Shown here: piece by piece, positions 1 to 13,068 of the stretch
Numbering within the stretch: the first letter of the stretch is position 1
Layout of the letters: every line of letters starts with the position of its first letter
NCBI GenBank assembly: GCA_902619835.1
Contig: CACNFS010000001.1
Coordinates: 1-64,000 of the forward strand
DNA: 64,000 bases
DNA from: an uncultured Pelagibacteraceae bacterium
GTDB taxonomy: Bacteria; Pseudomonadota; Alphaproteobacteria; Pelagibacterales; Pelagibacteraceae
Direction: 5' to 3'
The notes under the pieces: generated by a model
The model's input: the letters and a program-made list of their open reading frames with translations, nothing else
Database searches by the model: none
What the model was told of the DNA's origin: nothing
Made by a program: the position numbers and the translations under genes

Positions 1-292
1 TAAGATTTATATTTTTTTGATGAATACTTAAAATTACTTGATCTGCTTCCAAGTGAGGTAATGGGAAAGAATTGAATTTTATATTTTTTATTCGTTTAAT
101 GTCTAGATTGTAATCATTTGCTAAAAAAAACTTTATATTTTTCTCTCTTTTTTCGTAATCAAAAAAATTTGGTATGAATAAAAATAATGCACAGGAAATA
201 AAGAAAACAGCAAAAAGGTATCTAAGAAAAAAAACAAATTTAAAAAATCTTGGAAATTTGTTGTTAATTATTTTGTAAGTCTTATTTATCAT
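1..292 (-). CDS. AsmA-like membrane protein, N-terminal fragment
   Basis: Reading leftward from an ATG at 292, an open frame of 97 codons runs off the window edge with no stop, so only the N-terminus is visible. It has a short basic start, a single hydrophobic segment at about residues 17-41 and then a stretch ending LPHLEADQVILSI. That layout (membrane anchor, then a 'pxPHLExxxVxLSI' pattern) is what AsmA/YhdP-type proteins of the envelope show at their N-terminus; these are large periplasmic proteins linked to outer-membrane lipid transport. It is divergent from the uvrD gene, with a 44 bp gap. The family call rests on this fragment alone. Any signal-anchored envelope protein is an alternative. 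Confidence 0.5.
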   Translation of the reverse strand, partial: MINKTYKIINNKFPRFFKFVFFLRYLFAVFFISCALFLFIPNFFDYEKREKNIKFFLANDYNLDIKRIKNIKFNSFPLPHLEADQVILSIHQKNINL

Positions 293-336
293 TTTTTTTA
301 TTTTTATAACTAGTATATAAATGAAAATTCTTTCAT

Positions 337-2369
337 ATGAATAACATAGATAAGATTATAGAAAACCTTAACAAAGAACAAAAAGATGCGGTACATAGTA
401 CTGAGGGACCAAACTTAATTGTTGCTGGTGCAGGTTCAGGGAAAACAAGAGTTTTAACTACAAGATTGATACATATCATAAACCAAAAAAAAGCTTGGCC
501 AAATCAAATTTTGTGTGTCACTTTCACAAATAAAGCTGCTAAGGAAATGCAAAACAGAGTGATGCAGCATATTAAAGGAAACTCTAATGCTATTTCATGG
601 CTTGGTACTTTCCATTCAATAAGTGTAAAGTTTTTGAGAAGGCACGCTGAAGCACTAGGTTATAACAGTAATTTCACTATACTTGATACGGATGATCAAA
701 AAAAATTATTAAGAAATATTGTTAAAGGAGAAGATTTAGATGCAAAAAAATTTTCACCTCAATTAATTTTATACCATATCGATCAATGGAAAAATAAAGG
801 GCTATTACCAAAAGATGTTAAAATTAAAAAATCAAGTGCGATTTTAAAATCAATTTTAAAAGTTTACGAAATATATCAAAATAAGACCAAAGATTTAAAT
901 GCTTTTGATTTTGGGGATTTGATTTTATATTGTGTAAAATTGTTTGAAGAACATTCAGATATAAGAGAAATTTACCAAAAAAACTTTAAATATATTTTAG
1001 TTGATGAATTTCAAGATACAAATTTTATTCAAAATAAGTGGTTAAATTTATTAGTCAACAGTGATCAGAATATATGTTGCGTTGGAGATGATGATCAATC
1101 TATTTATAGCTGGAGAGGAGCTGAAATTAAAAACTTCCTTACTTTTGATCAAATTTATAAAAATTGTAAAGTTTTTAAATTAGAACAAAATTATAGATCA
1201 ACCAAAAATATTTTAGAAACTGCTTCCACTTTGATCTCTAACAATTCTAATAGGGTTGGTAAAAAGTTATGGTCTTCAGCAAACGAAGGTGAGTTAGTAA
1301 AACTTAATTGTTATAAGACTGGCAAAGAAGAGGCACAAGGCATTAGCGATATAATAGAGAATAAAATTAAAAAAAAATATTCATTGAATAACGTATCAAT
1401 TTTAGTTCGTGCGATATATCAAACAAGAGAGTTTGAGGAAAGATTTTTACAAGTTGGCATAGGATATCGCGTTTTAGGAGGTATAAAATTTTATGAAAGA
1501 TCAGAGATTAAAGATGCTGTTTCTTATTTAAGAATTATCAATCAAAAATATGATGATCTAGCTTTAGAAAGAGTAATTGGCTCACCAAAAAGAGGTATTG
1601 GTGAAAGCACACTAAATCAAATTTACACTTTTGGTAAAAAAAACAAATTATGTCTAGAGGACTCAATTTTAAAAATGATAGAAAGTGGAGAATTTAAACC
1701 AAAAGTAAAAAATTCTCTTAATCATTTAATTAATATGGTCCAAAAATGGAGAAAAGGCTCCAATAAAATGAAGCATTTTGATTTATTAAAGTTAGTTCTC
1801 GATGAGTCTGGCTATTCATCAATGTTAAAAAATAAAAAAGATTTAGAAAATGAAAACAGATTAGAAAATTTAAAAGAATTACTGAGAGCTATGCAAGACT
1901 ACGATAATTTACAAAGTTTTTTAGAACATGTTGCTCTAGCTACTTCAATAGATCAGGAGTGGGAGGGAGCAAAAATAAATTTAATGACGATGCATGCTGC
2001 TAAAGGTTTAGAATTCGATGTTGTCTTTCTCCCAGGCTGGGAAGAAGGTTTGTTTCCTCACCAAAAATCATTGGAAGAAAAAGGAGATTTTGCTTTGGAA
2101 GAGGAAAGACGATTAGCTTATGTAGGTATTACTAGAGCCAAAAAAGAAGCATACATATCGTTCGCAATGAAAAGAGCTTATCACGGAGATTGGATGGACG
2201 CTTTGCCCTCAAGATTTATTAATGAAATACCAGAGGAAGGTGTAGAAAAAAACGAGATTAATATTGTTGAGACTGCAGATTTTGAATTTAATCAAGATAA
2301 TTCAATAGATTTTGATGAAGAATTTAGAAGTCCTGGATGGGATAGGTATAAAAAAAACAAAATGCTTAA

Positions 2370-2382
<13 letters not shown>
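337..2382 (+). CDS. uvrD: UvrD/PcrA-type DNA helicase (superfamily 1A)
   Basis: ATP-driven 3'-5' DNA helicase that removes the damaged oligonucleotide and UvrC in nucleotide excision repair and also acts in mismatch repair. The 681-residue product has the SF1A motifs in order: Q motif LNKEQKDAV (11-19), Walker A AGAGSGKT (30-37), Walker B DEFQDTN (223-229), motif III GDDDQSIYSWRGA (250-262), motif IV LEQNYRST (282-289), motif V MHAAKGLEFD and motif VI AYVGITRAKK. Length is close to UvrD (about 720). The ATG at 337 puts the Q motif at the usual distance. Its 3' end overlaps pepP by 13 bp, so the two are probably co-transcribed. UvrB and UvrC lie further along. Rep is a less likely alternative. 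Confidence 0.95.
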
Positions 2383-6110
<3,728 letters not shown>

Positions 6111-6944
6111 TTACTTAATTTTTTCTAATATTCTTTTAATAAAATTCTTTTCTTTTTTTGTTTTCTTATCGTCAATATTTCCTTTTTTAAACTCATATTC
6201 CTTATTAAATAACTTGTAGGACTCTTCAAACCACTTACTAGAATTATAATTATAACCTAATACTTTTGCATATTTTTTTGCCTCATTTTCTAAGCCTAAA
6301 TGATAATGAATTTCCACTAAACGATGTAATGCTTCCTCCACAAATATTGTGTTATCATATTTTTTTGTAATCACTATAAGCCTATTTATTGCAGGAACCC
6401 ATTTTTGGATGGAAATATAATACTTTGCTATAAACAATTCTTTAGCTGCTAATTGATTTTGAATTAGGTCTTTTTTAAATCTAAGATCTACAGCGTAATC
6501 GGTTTGCGGATAAGTTTTTAAAAAAAAATCTATTTTTTCATTTGCTTTGAGTAATGGGTCTAAATCTTTTTTTTCATCTGAAATTTGCTCATAGTAAATT
6601 ATAGCTATTAAATAGTGAGCATAAATTATATTTTTATCAGAAGGGTAAGTTTTTAAATATCTATTTAAATTTTCTAAAGCTTGATCGTAAAAATTCATTC
6701 CGTATAGGGCAAAACTTGACATAATTGCAGACTTTGCAGACAATTCTACAATTTCAAAATTTAATTCTGCTTCTGAGAATTTTTTTTCAGCAAAGAAAAA
6801 TTGATTTCTTTCAAACGCCTCGAGACCATCTTTATACAGAACATATGGATCAAGTTTATTTGTAGGATTATAAATTTCTTGATCTTTAGAACAAGATTGA
6901 AAAGTAAAGATTAATAGTAGAATTAGGATGTATCTTTTTAACAT
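6111..6944 (-). CDS. bamD: Outer membrane assembly lipoprotein BamD
   Basis: TPR lipoprotein of the BAM complex that inserts beta-barrel proteins in the outer membrane. From the ATG at 6944 the 277-residue product has a hydrophobic signal sequence ending in the lipobox FQSC, so Cys18 would be lipidated (lgt lies at 50.1 kb). The mature part has repeated TPR-like helices: YKDGLEAFERNQFFFAEKKF, then DQALENLNRYLKTYPSDKN, then KANEKIDFFLKTYPQTDYA, the YfiO/ComL pattern. Length fits BamD (245-280). An upstream in-frame TTG at 6950 is unlikely to be the start. It sits between lpxC and ligA. Confidence is high from lipobox plus repeats plus place. Confidence 0.92.
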   Translation of the reverse strand: MLKRYILILLLIFTFQSCSKDQEIYNPTNKLDPYVLYKDGLEAFERNQFFFAEKKFSEAELNFEIVELSAKSAIMSSFALYGMNFYDQALENLNRYLKTYPSDKNIIYAHYLIAIIYYEQISDEKKDLDPLLKANEKIDFFLKTYPQTDYAVDLRFKKDLIQNQLAAKELFIAKYYISIQKWVPAINRLIVITKKYDNTIFVEEALHRLVEIHYHLGLENEAKKYAKVLGYNYNSSKWFEESYKLFNKEYEFKKGNIDDKKTKKEKNFIKRILEKIK

Positions 6945-6986
6945 ATTCAAAATTAATATCAGATTATATTAATAATATGTTAAAAA

Positions 6987-7913
6987 TTAAGCGCTTGCAG
7001 CTATTTTAATAGATTGACCTGTATTTATTTTTTCTGGAATAACAATATCTTTTATTTCTAGGTCTACAAAGTTAGTATTAGATTTAAATAGTTTTTTCAA
7101 AAATAAATTGGACAATTCATGTCCGCCTTGTTTGCAAATAACTTTTCCTAATATCCTATTTCCAGATAGTAAAAAGTCTCCTGCTAAATCCAAAATTTTA
7201 TGATTCACAAATTCTTTACTATTTCTAAGACCGCTTTTATTAAGTACTTTATTTTTATCTACAACAATTGCATTTTCTAAAGAGCCACCTTTTGCAAGTC
7301 CCATTTTTTTGATTTTTTCAATATCTTCAAATAAACAAAATGTTCTAGATTTATAAATGTCTTGTAGATCGTCTTTACTGAAATTTATTGAATTGCTTTG
7401 AGTTCCAATTATTTCATTCTTGTAGTTTAAATGAAACTCAACCTCAAATGTATTTGGGTTGGGCTCAATTGAAATTTTTCTTTCCCCGTCAGTAAGTTCT
7501 ACTTTGTTAAGAATTTTAATATATTTTCTTTTTTTTGAAAGTTTTTTTATCTCTGCTTTTTTTAAAATTTCTATAAAATCATAAGCTGAGCCATCCATAA
7601 TTGGAACTTCTTCATTGTTAATCTCTATAATCGCATTATCAATTTCTGATATATAAAGCGCTGCAAGTAAATGTTCAACGGTTGAAACTTTTACCCCATA
7701 TTCATTTTCTAAAGTTGTACAAAGCTTAGCTGAAGATACATTCTTATAATCAGCTTTAACTGTATTTTTATTTTTTAAATCAATTCTTTTAAAAATAATT
7801 CCACAGTCCTCGTTTGCTGGATGAATAATTACCTTCGATTTCTTTCCAGTATGCAGGCCCACGCCTTGAAAATTAACAGATTTTTTAATAGTTTTTTGGT
7901 GAATTTCTAACAT
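6987..7913 (-). CDS. lpxC: UDP-3-O-acyl-N-acetylglucosamine deacetylase LpxC
   Basis: Zinc amidase for the committed step of lipid A synthesis, in the cytoplasm. Motifs: N-terminal QGVGLHTGKK, STVEHLLAAL with the general base Glu and a zinc His, and HKILDLAGDFLLSGN carrying the second zinc His and the zinc Asp. I place the start at the ATG at 7913 (308 residues, MLEIHQKTIKKS), because this aligns with the usual N-terminus two residues off E. coli LpxC (305). The frame stays open to 7976, but that extension is not family-like. LpxC following the dcw genes is also the arrangement in E. coli. The presence of lpxC implies lipid A-based LPS. Confidence 0.96.
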   Translation of the reverse strand: MLEIHQKTIKKSVNFQGVGLHTGKKSKVIIHPANEDCGIIFKRIDLKNKNTVKADYKNVSSAKLCTTLENEYGVKVSTVEHLLAALYISEIDNAIIEINNEEVPIMDGSAYDFIEILKKAEIKKLSKKRKYIKILNKVELTDGERKISIEPNPNTFEVEFHLNYKNEIIGTQSNSINFSKDDLQDIYKSRTFCLFEDIEKIKKMGLAKGGSLENAIVVDKNKVLNKSGLRNSKEFVNHKILDLAGDFLLSGNRILGKVICKQGGHELSNLFLKKLFKSNTNFVDLEIKDIVIPEKINTGQSIKIAASA

Positions 7914-7978
7914 TCGTAGGTTTATACATAAATTGTATCTAGCAATTAAAACAACTAATGTTTCTAAAAATAACAATA

Positions 7979-9175
7979 TTAATTAAAGATAAGATCAAAT
8001 AATCTTGAAATTATTGATTTTTTTTCAGGGGTAAAAGGAATAGCCTCCCTTTTCCACCCATATTGAACAATTTTAAATGCGTTCTCAAGAAAGCTTTCAG
8101 GATCAGCGTCCTTTAAAAAATTTACTTTAAATTTTTCATTCATTGAAAAAGAAGATTTGTAATTATCATCAAACCATTTCGAAATTAATTTATCTTTTAA
8201 AGCAATAAAAATTGTAGTTTCTTTTTTAAGAAAATTAACAATATTTATATTTTTTGTAATAGTAATTTCAGAAATTTCTTGAATTCGAGCTTTTGCTATT
8301 TCTAAGATTAATGACTTTTTGATTTTTCTAAAACTATAATCTTCAAAAAATTCTTTCTCGATAAATTCATCATTTATTTTTTTTTTTGTAAATTTTGAAT
8401 TAATCAATATCTTTTCAACTATTTCAGTATTCAAACCAATTACTTTTGAAATATCATTAATTATTAAATTTGAACCAAATTTAAAATTCTGCTCAAACTT
8501 AATTGATGAATTTTCAAAATAAATTATTTTTATATTATTCAAATTTATATTTACCCTAAAAAAAGTTTCAATGCTTTGATGGTCATTCATAATTTTTGTT
8601 CCCTCAAGAAAATTTTTTGAAATAATTTTATTTATTCTTAAATTACATTTTTTAAAAATATTTTCTAAATTTTTGTAATCGTTTATATTCATCAAAAGAA
8701 AAGATAGTTCTTGAGAATATAAATTTCCAAAAAGTCCGATTGGTAAATTTTCAGTCTTGTTTTTATCTAATAAATATTTTGAACTAAAAATATGTATTAT
8801 TTTTTTTTCATTTTCAATTTCGTTTATTTTAGATTTTAACGAATTTAATATATAAGTAACGTTTTCTTTGAGCAATTGTGATCCGTTAAGTTTTTTGAAA
8901 CCCGAATAATTTATTATAGAACATTCAAAATTATCTATTATTAAGATCGCTTCTTTAAATATTAAATTTAGTTTTTGTTCAATTAAGTAAATATTTTTTT
9001 TAAGTGTAGTATAAATTAATTCATAATCTATAATTTTATTATCAATGATCCCTTTAACGGGCGTAGAATAATAGTGTAAAAGTTTTTTACTTTTTTTTTC
9101 ATCATTTAAATAAACTGAAAAAATAAACTCGAAATTATTTATTTCAATGAATAAAATTTTCGAAACATTTCTCAT
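7979..9175 (-). CDS. ftsA: Divergent FtsA-like division protein
   Basis: FtsA is the actin-like protein that anchors FtsZ to the membrane and recruits the late divisome. This 398-residue protein is in the ftsA slot (ftsQ, here, lpxC), has FtsA length (about 420) and the general FtsA order: a strand at 6-11, a PVKGIIDNKII segment, an SHS2-like insert around 85-165 with LPIGLFG, and a C-terminal amphipathic tail (KKSIISRLFDLIFN) of the type that targets FtsA to membrane. The nucleotide-binding signatures are not recognisable: the usual DIGTT-like phosphate-1 loop reads IEINNFEF, the GGGTTD phosphate-2 motif reads IIYFENSS, and no adenosine-type TGGA motif is seen. Identity therefore leans on position and layout. 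It may be a degenerate, non-ATP-binding FtsA. Confidence 0.72.
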   Translation of the reverse strand: MRNVSKILFIEINNFEFIFSVYLNDEKKSKKLLHYYSTPVKGIIDNKIIDYELIYTTLKKNIYLIEQKLNLIFKEAILIIDNFECSIINYSGFKKLNGSQLLKENVTYILNSLKSKINEIENEKKIIHIFSSKYLLDKNKTENLPIGLFGNLYSQELSFLLMNINDYKNLENIFKKCNLRINKIISKNFLEGTKIMNDHQSIETFFRVNINLNNIKIIYFENSSIKFEQNFKFGSNLIINDISKVIGLNTEIVEKILINSKFTKKKINDEFIEKEFFEDYSFRKIKKSLILEIAKARIQEISEITITKNINIVNFLKKETTIFIALKDKLISKWFDDNYKSSFSMNEKFKVNFLKDADPESFLENAFKIVQYGWKREAIPFTPEKKSIISRLFDLIFN

Positions 9176-9178
9176 AAT

Positions 9179-9838
9179 TTACTTTAGAATAAGTTGACCA
9201 TTGATTCTATAATCAAATATTTCATATTTTTTAAAATTATTTTGATCCCTAATACTTAAAAAATTTATAAGAACTTGATTGTAGTTTTTTGGTGGTAATT
9301 TTAAAGTTTGATTAAAAATAGTAATTAGATCCCATCTATTAGACTCAAAAAAATAGCATGCTTTTATTTCATTAAAAGGGAAATTAATTTTTTCTAAATT
9401 TTGATAAAATTTTTTAAAGTTATCTTTATTGCTAAATACTACTGGTAGATTTCTGAATTTTTCTGACTCAAAAAAATTAATTACATCACCATTTGTAGTA
9501 TAATAATTTTTTTCTTTTTTATTTTGTAAGATTGCTATAGGTTTCTTTTCAAAAATTTTAATTTTTATCCTATCTGGATAAATTTTCTTTATTTCATAAC
9601 TTTCGATTAAGTCAATTTCACTTAACTTTGAATTTATATTTTTTTTAGATAAAAAAAAAAGATTAGTTTCATATAAAAAAGATAGCTTTTTAGTTATAGT
9701 TCCATCATTTAAAATTGAATTGTTCTCTACTGAAATATTTTTAATGTTATGATTAAATCTAAATTTTAAACTATCTTGGATTTTATAAGTGCTAAAAAGC
9801 ACCAGTAATATAAGAGCAATGATAAACCTTTTTTTCAT
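9179..9838 (-). CDS. ftsQ: Cell division protein FtsQ
   Basis: Bitopic inner-membrane protein linking early and late divisome parts. The 219-residue product has a basic N-terminus, one membrane segment at about 5-22 (IIALILLVLFSTYKI), then a POTRA-like domain (about 30-100, ending near IKIKIFEKKPIAILQN) and the FtsQ beta domain with the pattern YTTNGDVINF and a C-terminal YRINGQL. It is shorter than most FtsQ proteins (240-300), mainly because the cytoplasmic tail is almost absent. Sequence similarity is low, as usual for FtsQ, so the place between ddl and ftsA carries much weight. Its ATG overlaps the end of ddl by 4 bp. Confidence 0.88.
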   Translation of the reverse strand: MKKRFIIALILLVLFSTYKIQDSLKFRFNHNIKNISVENNSILNDGTITKKLSFLYETNLFFLSKKNINSKLSEIDLIESYEIKKIYPDRIKIKIFEKKPIAILQNKKEKNYYTTNGDVINFFESEKFRNLPVVFSNKDNFKKFYQNLEKINFPFNEIKACYFFESNRWDLITIFNQTLKLPPKNYNQVLINFLSIRDQNNFKKYEIFDYRINGQLILK

Positions 9839-10776
9839 TTATTAATGCTTGCATCTAATAAAATTTTCTCCACTAAATTTGAAAAATTAATTCCTTTATA
9901 TTTTGCAATTTCTGGGACAAGAGAAAGATTTGTCATTCCAGGCTGAGTATTTAATTCTAGTAGATAAAACTTATTTTTAAAAAATTTAAAATCTGTTCTA
10001 GTAACTCCCCTGCATCCTAAAGTTTCATGTGCTTTTTTTGCTAATTTAAGAACTCTTAAATAGTTTTTCTTACCAAGTCTTGCAGGCATTACATGTCGTG
10101 TTTTAGCTGCTTTTGTGTATTTTGCTTGGTAATCATAGAACGATCTTTTAGGAATTAATTCGATCGCGCCTAAAGGTTTTTTATCAATAATTGCAGCTTG
10201 TATTTCTTGACCACCAATATATTCCTCAAAAATTAAATCATTATATTTTTTGAAAAGTTTTTTAGAGGACCTATTCAAATTATTAATATTTTTACAAATT
10301 TTTACGCCAAGACTTGAACCTTCATTAACCGGTTTGACTACAATCGGAAATTTGATTTTTTTTCTATTTATGAATTTTTTAAGAATATTTTTTATTTTTG
10401 CTTGTTTTTTATTAAGAGGAAAATATTTTGGCGTTAGAATATTATTTTTTATAAAAATTTCTTTTGAAATAATTTTATTCATAGCGTTAAATGAGCTGAT
10501 GACCCCAGAATGTGTGTAAGGAACTCTCAAATATTCAAAATAGCTTTGAGCTATACCATCCTCACCATCACGTCCGTGTAAAGCATTAAAAATCACATCT
10601 ATTTTTTTTTTATCAATTAAATTTAAATTTTTAAACTTAGGATCAAATGTCGTGACATTATATTTTTTTTTTCTTAGAGCTAATATACATGCTTTTCCAC
10701 TATCCAGGCTTACTTCCCTCTCTCCAGAAGTGCCGCCTAATACAACTAATACCTTTTTAAATTTTTTTTTATTCAC
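9835..10776 (-). CDS. ddl: D-alanine--D-alanine ligase
   Basis: ATP-grasp enzyme that makes the D-Ala-D-Ala dipeptide used by MurF. The 313 residues match DdlB (306). Motifs: N-terminal LGGTSGEREVSLDSGKA, HGRDGEDG, PVVKPVNEGSSLGVK, EEYIGGQEI, VTRTDF and the C-terminal LELNTQPGMT that holds Mg-ATP ligands. The start is GTG at 10776, lying inside the murB stop region (8 bp overlap), which puts MNKKKFKKVLVVLGG at the usual N-terminal distance; no ATG fits. It overlaps ftsQ by 4 bp downstream. This is the standard murB-ddl-ftsQ-ftsA order of alphaproteobacteria. Confidence 0.96.
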   Translation of the reverse strand: MNKKKFKKVLVVLGGTSGEREVSLDSGKACILALRKKKYNVTTFDPKFKNLNLIDKKKIDVIFNALHGRDGEDGIAQSYFEYLRVPYTHSGVISSFNAMNKIISKEIFIKNNILTPKYFPLNKKQAKIKNILKKFINRKKIKFPIVVKPVNEGSSLGVKICKNINNLNRSSKKLFKKYNDLIFEEYIGGQEIQAAIIDKKPLGAIELIPKRSFYDYQAKYTKAAKTRHVMPARLGKKNYLRVLKLAKKAHETLGCRGVTRTDFKFFKNKFYLLELNTQPGMTNLSLVPEIAKYKGINFSNLVEKILLDASINK

Positions 10777-11674
10777 CTATAATCTTAATCTCTAATTCAA
10801 GATTTACTCCTGTTTTTTCAAAAACTGTTTTTTTTACCTTGTTAATAAGTTTTTCAATATCTGATGATTTCGCTTTGCCAATATTTACAAAAAAATTACA
10901 ATGTTTCTCTGAAATTACTGCATCTCCCACTCTAAACTTATCACATCCTGTTTCTTTAATTAACTGCCAAGCTTTTTTTTCGTTTATTATATTCTTGAAG
11001 GTACTTCCACATGTCTTGATTTGACTTGGCTGAGATAATTTTTTTTGTTCAATAAAATTTTTTTGTTTTTCTTCTATATTTTCAACAGCATCTGCTTTTC
11101 CTTTTAATTTAGCTGAAATAATTATAAATTTTTTTGATATATTGGTACCTCTATAGAAAAATTTAATATCTTTTGATTGTATTTCTTTTTCTTCAAAATT
11201 ATCTGGGTCAATTCCATTGATGGAAACTAAGACTTTTGAAATATCATTTCCGTAACAACCGCTATTCATAATTACTGCTCCGCCTATGGAGCCTGGAATA
11301 CAAGAAAGAAATTCAAAGTTTCCAATACCATTTTCTTTCGCAAAATTAGATATTTTTCGGTCTAAAGCAGCGGCTCCAACTTGAATAGTGCTCTCGTTTA
11401 TTAATTCTATTTTAGAAAAACTTGTGCCGAGTTTTATAACTACACCTTTCACACCATTATCTCTAACAAGAGTATTTGACCCTGCCCCTAAAATTGTAGT
11501 TTGAAGTTTGTATTTTTTATTTTCTTTTAAAAAATTTACAAGTTCCTCTTTATTTTCTGGCTTAAAAAAATATTCAGCTGGCCCTCCTAAATTAAACCAA
11601 CTATAATTTGAAAGTTTAACGTCGGTTTTAATACTGTTGTTAAATTCTTTAATTAAATCTAAACCTAATTTCAT
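10769..11674 (-). CDS. murB: UDP-N-acetylenolpyruvoylglucosamine reductase MurB
   Basis: FAD-dependent reductase giving UDP-MurNAc, in the cytoplasm. The 301-residue product is the short (type II) form. Visible parts are NYSWFNLGGPAEYFFKP, the FAD-binding LGAGSNTLVRDNGVKG, CIPGSIGGAVIMNSGCYG, FYRGTNI in place of the usual FxYR motif, and CGSTFKN with the catalytic Ser/Thr region. A C-terminal ELEIKIIGE closes the protein. MurA is not in this window. The ATG at 11674 overlaps the murC stop by 4 bp, and the 3' end overlaps ddl, so translation is probably coupled through murC-murB-ddl. Confidence 0.96.
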   Translation of the reverse strand: MKLGLDLIKEFNNSIKTDVKLSNYSWFNLGGPAEYFFKPENKEELVNFLKENKKYKLQTTILGAGSNTLVRDNGVKGVVIKLGTSFSKIELINESTIQVGAAALDRKISNFAKENGIGNFEFLSCIPGSIGGAVIMNSGCYGNDISKVLVSINGIDPDNFEEKEIQSKDIKFFYRGTNISKKFIIISAKLKGKADAVENIEEKQKNFIEQKKLSQPSQIKTCGSTFKNIINEKKAWQLIKETGCDKFRVGDAVISEKHCNFFVNIGKAKSSDIEKLINKVKKTVFEKTGVNLELEIKIIGE

Positions 11675-13068
11675 AAAGTATTTTTAAGTTCTCTCATCCA
11701 CTTAGATATTGATCCAGCACCCATTCCAATAATAATTTCATTACTATATAAATTTTTTCTAAAATATTTTGCAATTTCTCTGTGATCTCTTATTAATATT
11801 GCTTGTGTATTTGATAAAATTGAAATTAATTTTGTAAATTTTTTTTGATCGAATTTTAAATTTTTTTTTTCACCGGCAGCATATAACGGACAAACAAGAA
11901 CTGAGTCAGAATTTAAAAAAGATCTTGCAAACTCTTTTTTGAGCGATAAAACTCTTGAGTAGCGATGTGGTTCAAAAACAGAAATTATTCTTCTGTTTTT
12001 GTTGACATTTTTGACACCCTCTAAAATAGATTTGATTTCTGTTGGATGATGAGCGTAGTCATCGTAAAAATCATTTTTATTTTTTGTAAATATTTTAGTC
12101 ATTCTTCTTTGAACTCCAGAAAATTTCTTCAAAGACTTTTTAATAATATTCTGGTTTACACCTAGGTTTAAGCATATGGATATTGCTGCAACTGCGTTTA
12201 GCACATTATGTTTTCCTAACAATTTCAAATAAATATTTTTTATCTTTTTATCTCTTTTTTTCACATCCTTGTATATTAAATCAAAAACTGTGTAATCTAT
12301 TTTATATCTTATATTTAATATTCGATAATTAGCTTTTTTATTTTCGCCATAAGTAAGTATGTTTTTATTTTTTATATTTTTGTATATTCTTTTTATATTT
12401 TTGTTATCTATACATATGATTGATTTTCCTGTTAGCGGCGTTTTTTCTATAAATTTTATAAAAGAATTTTCTAAATTTTTAAAGTTTTTATAATAATCAA
12501 CATGTTCGAAATCAATATTTGTAATTATCGAATAATTTACTGGTAATTTTAGAAAACTTCCATCTGACTCATCAGCTTCCAAAATTGCCCAATCTCCTTT
12601 ACCCAGTCTTGCATTACTTTTAAATGAATTTATTACACCCCCATTTATAATTGTAGGGTCTAACTTTTGATCAGACAAAATTTTTGCGACTAAAGATGTA
12701 GTAGTTGTTTTTCCATGTGAACCAGTAATTATGATATTTTTTTTTAATGAAACAACATCTGCTAACACATCTGCTCTTGAATAAATCGGTATTTTTTTTT
12801 CCTTAGCATATCTTATTTCACTATTGTTATTTTTGATTGCTGAGGATCTAACTAATATTGTTGAGTTTTTAACATTTTTTTTTGAGTGGCCGATGAAAAT
12901 TCTTATGCCTATTTTCTTGCAACTTAAAGTATTTTTACTATTGCTTTGATCGCTACCTTGCACTTTGAAGCCCATATTTTTCATAATTTGAGCTAAACCA
13001 CTCATACCGATGCCGCCGATGCCCACAAAATGGATTACTTCATTTTGACCTAAATTAATTTTTTTCAT
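11671..13068 (-). CDS. murC: UDP-N-acetylmuramate--L-alanine ligase MurC
   Basis: ATP-dependent Mur ligase that adds L-Ala to UDP-MurNAc. The 465 residues fit the family (about 470-490). Domain 1 holds VHFVGIGGIGMSGLA and VQGSDQS (UDP-sugar binding). The ATP loop is ITGSHGKTTTTSLVAKI. Then come LEADESDGSF, ITNIDFEHVDYY, the C-terminal ligase region with DDYAHHPTEI and EPHRYSR, and GMGAGSI near the end. Start at ATG 13068, inside the end of murG (14 bp overlap). The low-complexity lysine/asparagine-rich stretch around 225-275 is AT-driven and does not disturb the motifs. Confidence 0.97.
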   Translation of the reverse strand: MKKINLGQNEVIHFVGIGGIGMSGLAQIMKNMGFKVQGSDQSNSKNTLSCKKIGIRIFIGHSKKNVKNSTILVRSSAIKNNNSEIRYAKEKKIPIYSRADVLADVVSLKKNIIITGSHGKTTTTSLVAKILSDQKLDPTIINGGVINSFKSNARLGKGDWAILEADESDGSFLKLPVNYSIITNIDFEHVDYYKNFKNLENSFIKFIEKTPLTGKSIICIDNKNIKRIYKNIKNKNILTYGENKKANYRILNIRYKIDYTVFDLIYKDVKKRDKKIKNIYLKLLGKHNVLNAVAAISICLNLGVNQNIIKKSLKKFSGVQRRMTKIFTKNKNDFYDDYAHHPTEIKSILEGVKNVNKNRRIISVFEPHRYSRVLSLKKEFARSFLNSDSVLVCPLYAAGEKKNLKFDQKKFTKLISILSNTQAILIRDHREIAKYFRKNLYSNEIIIGMGAGSISKWMRELKNTL

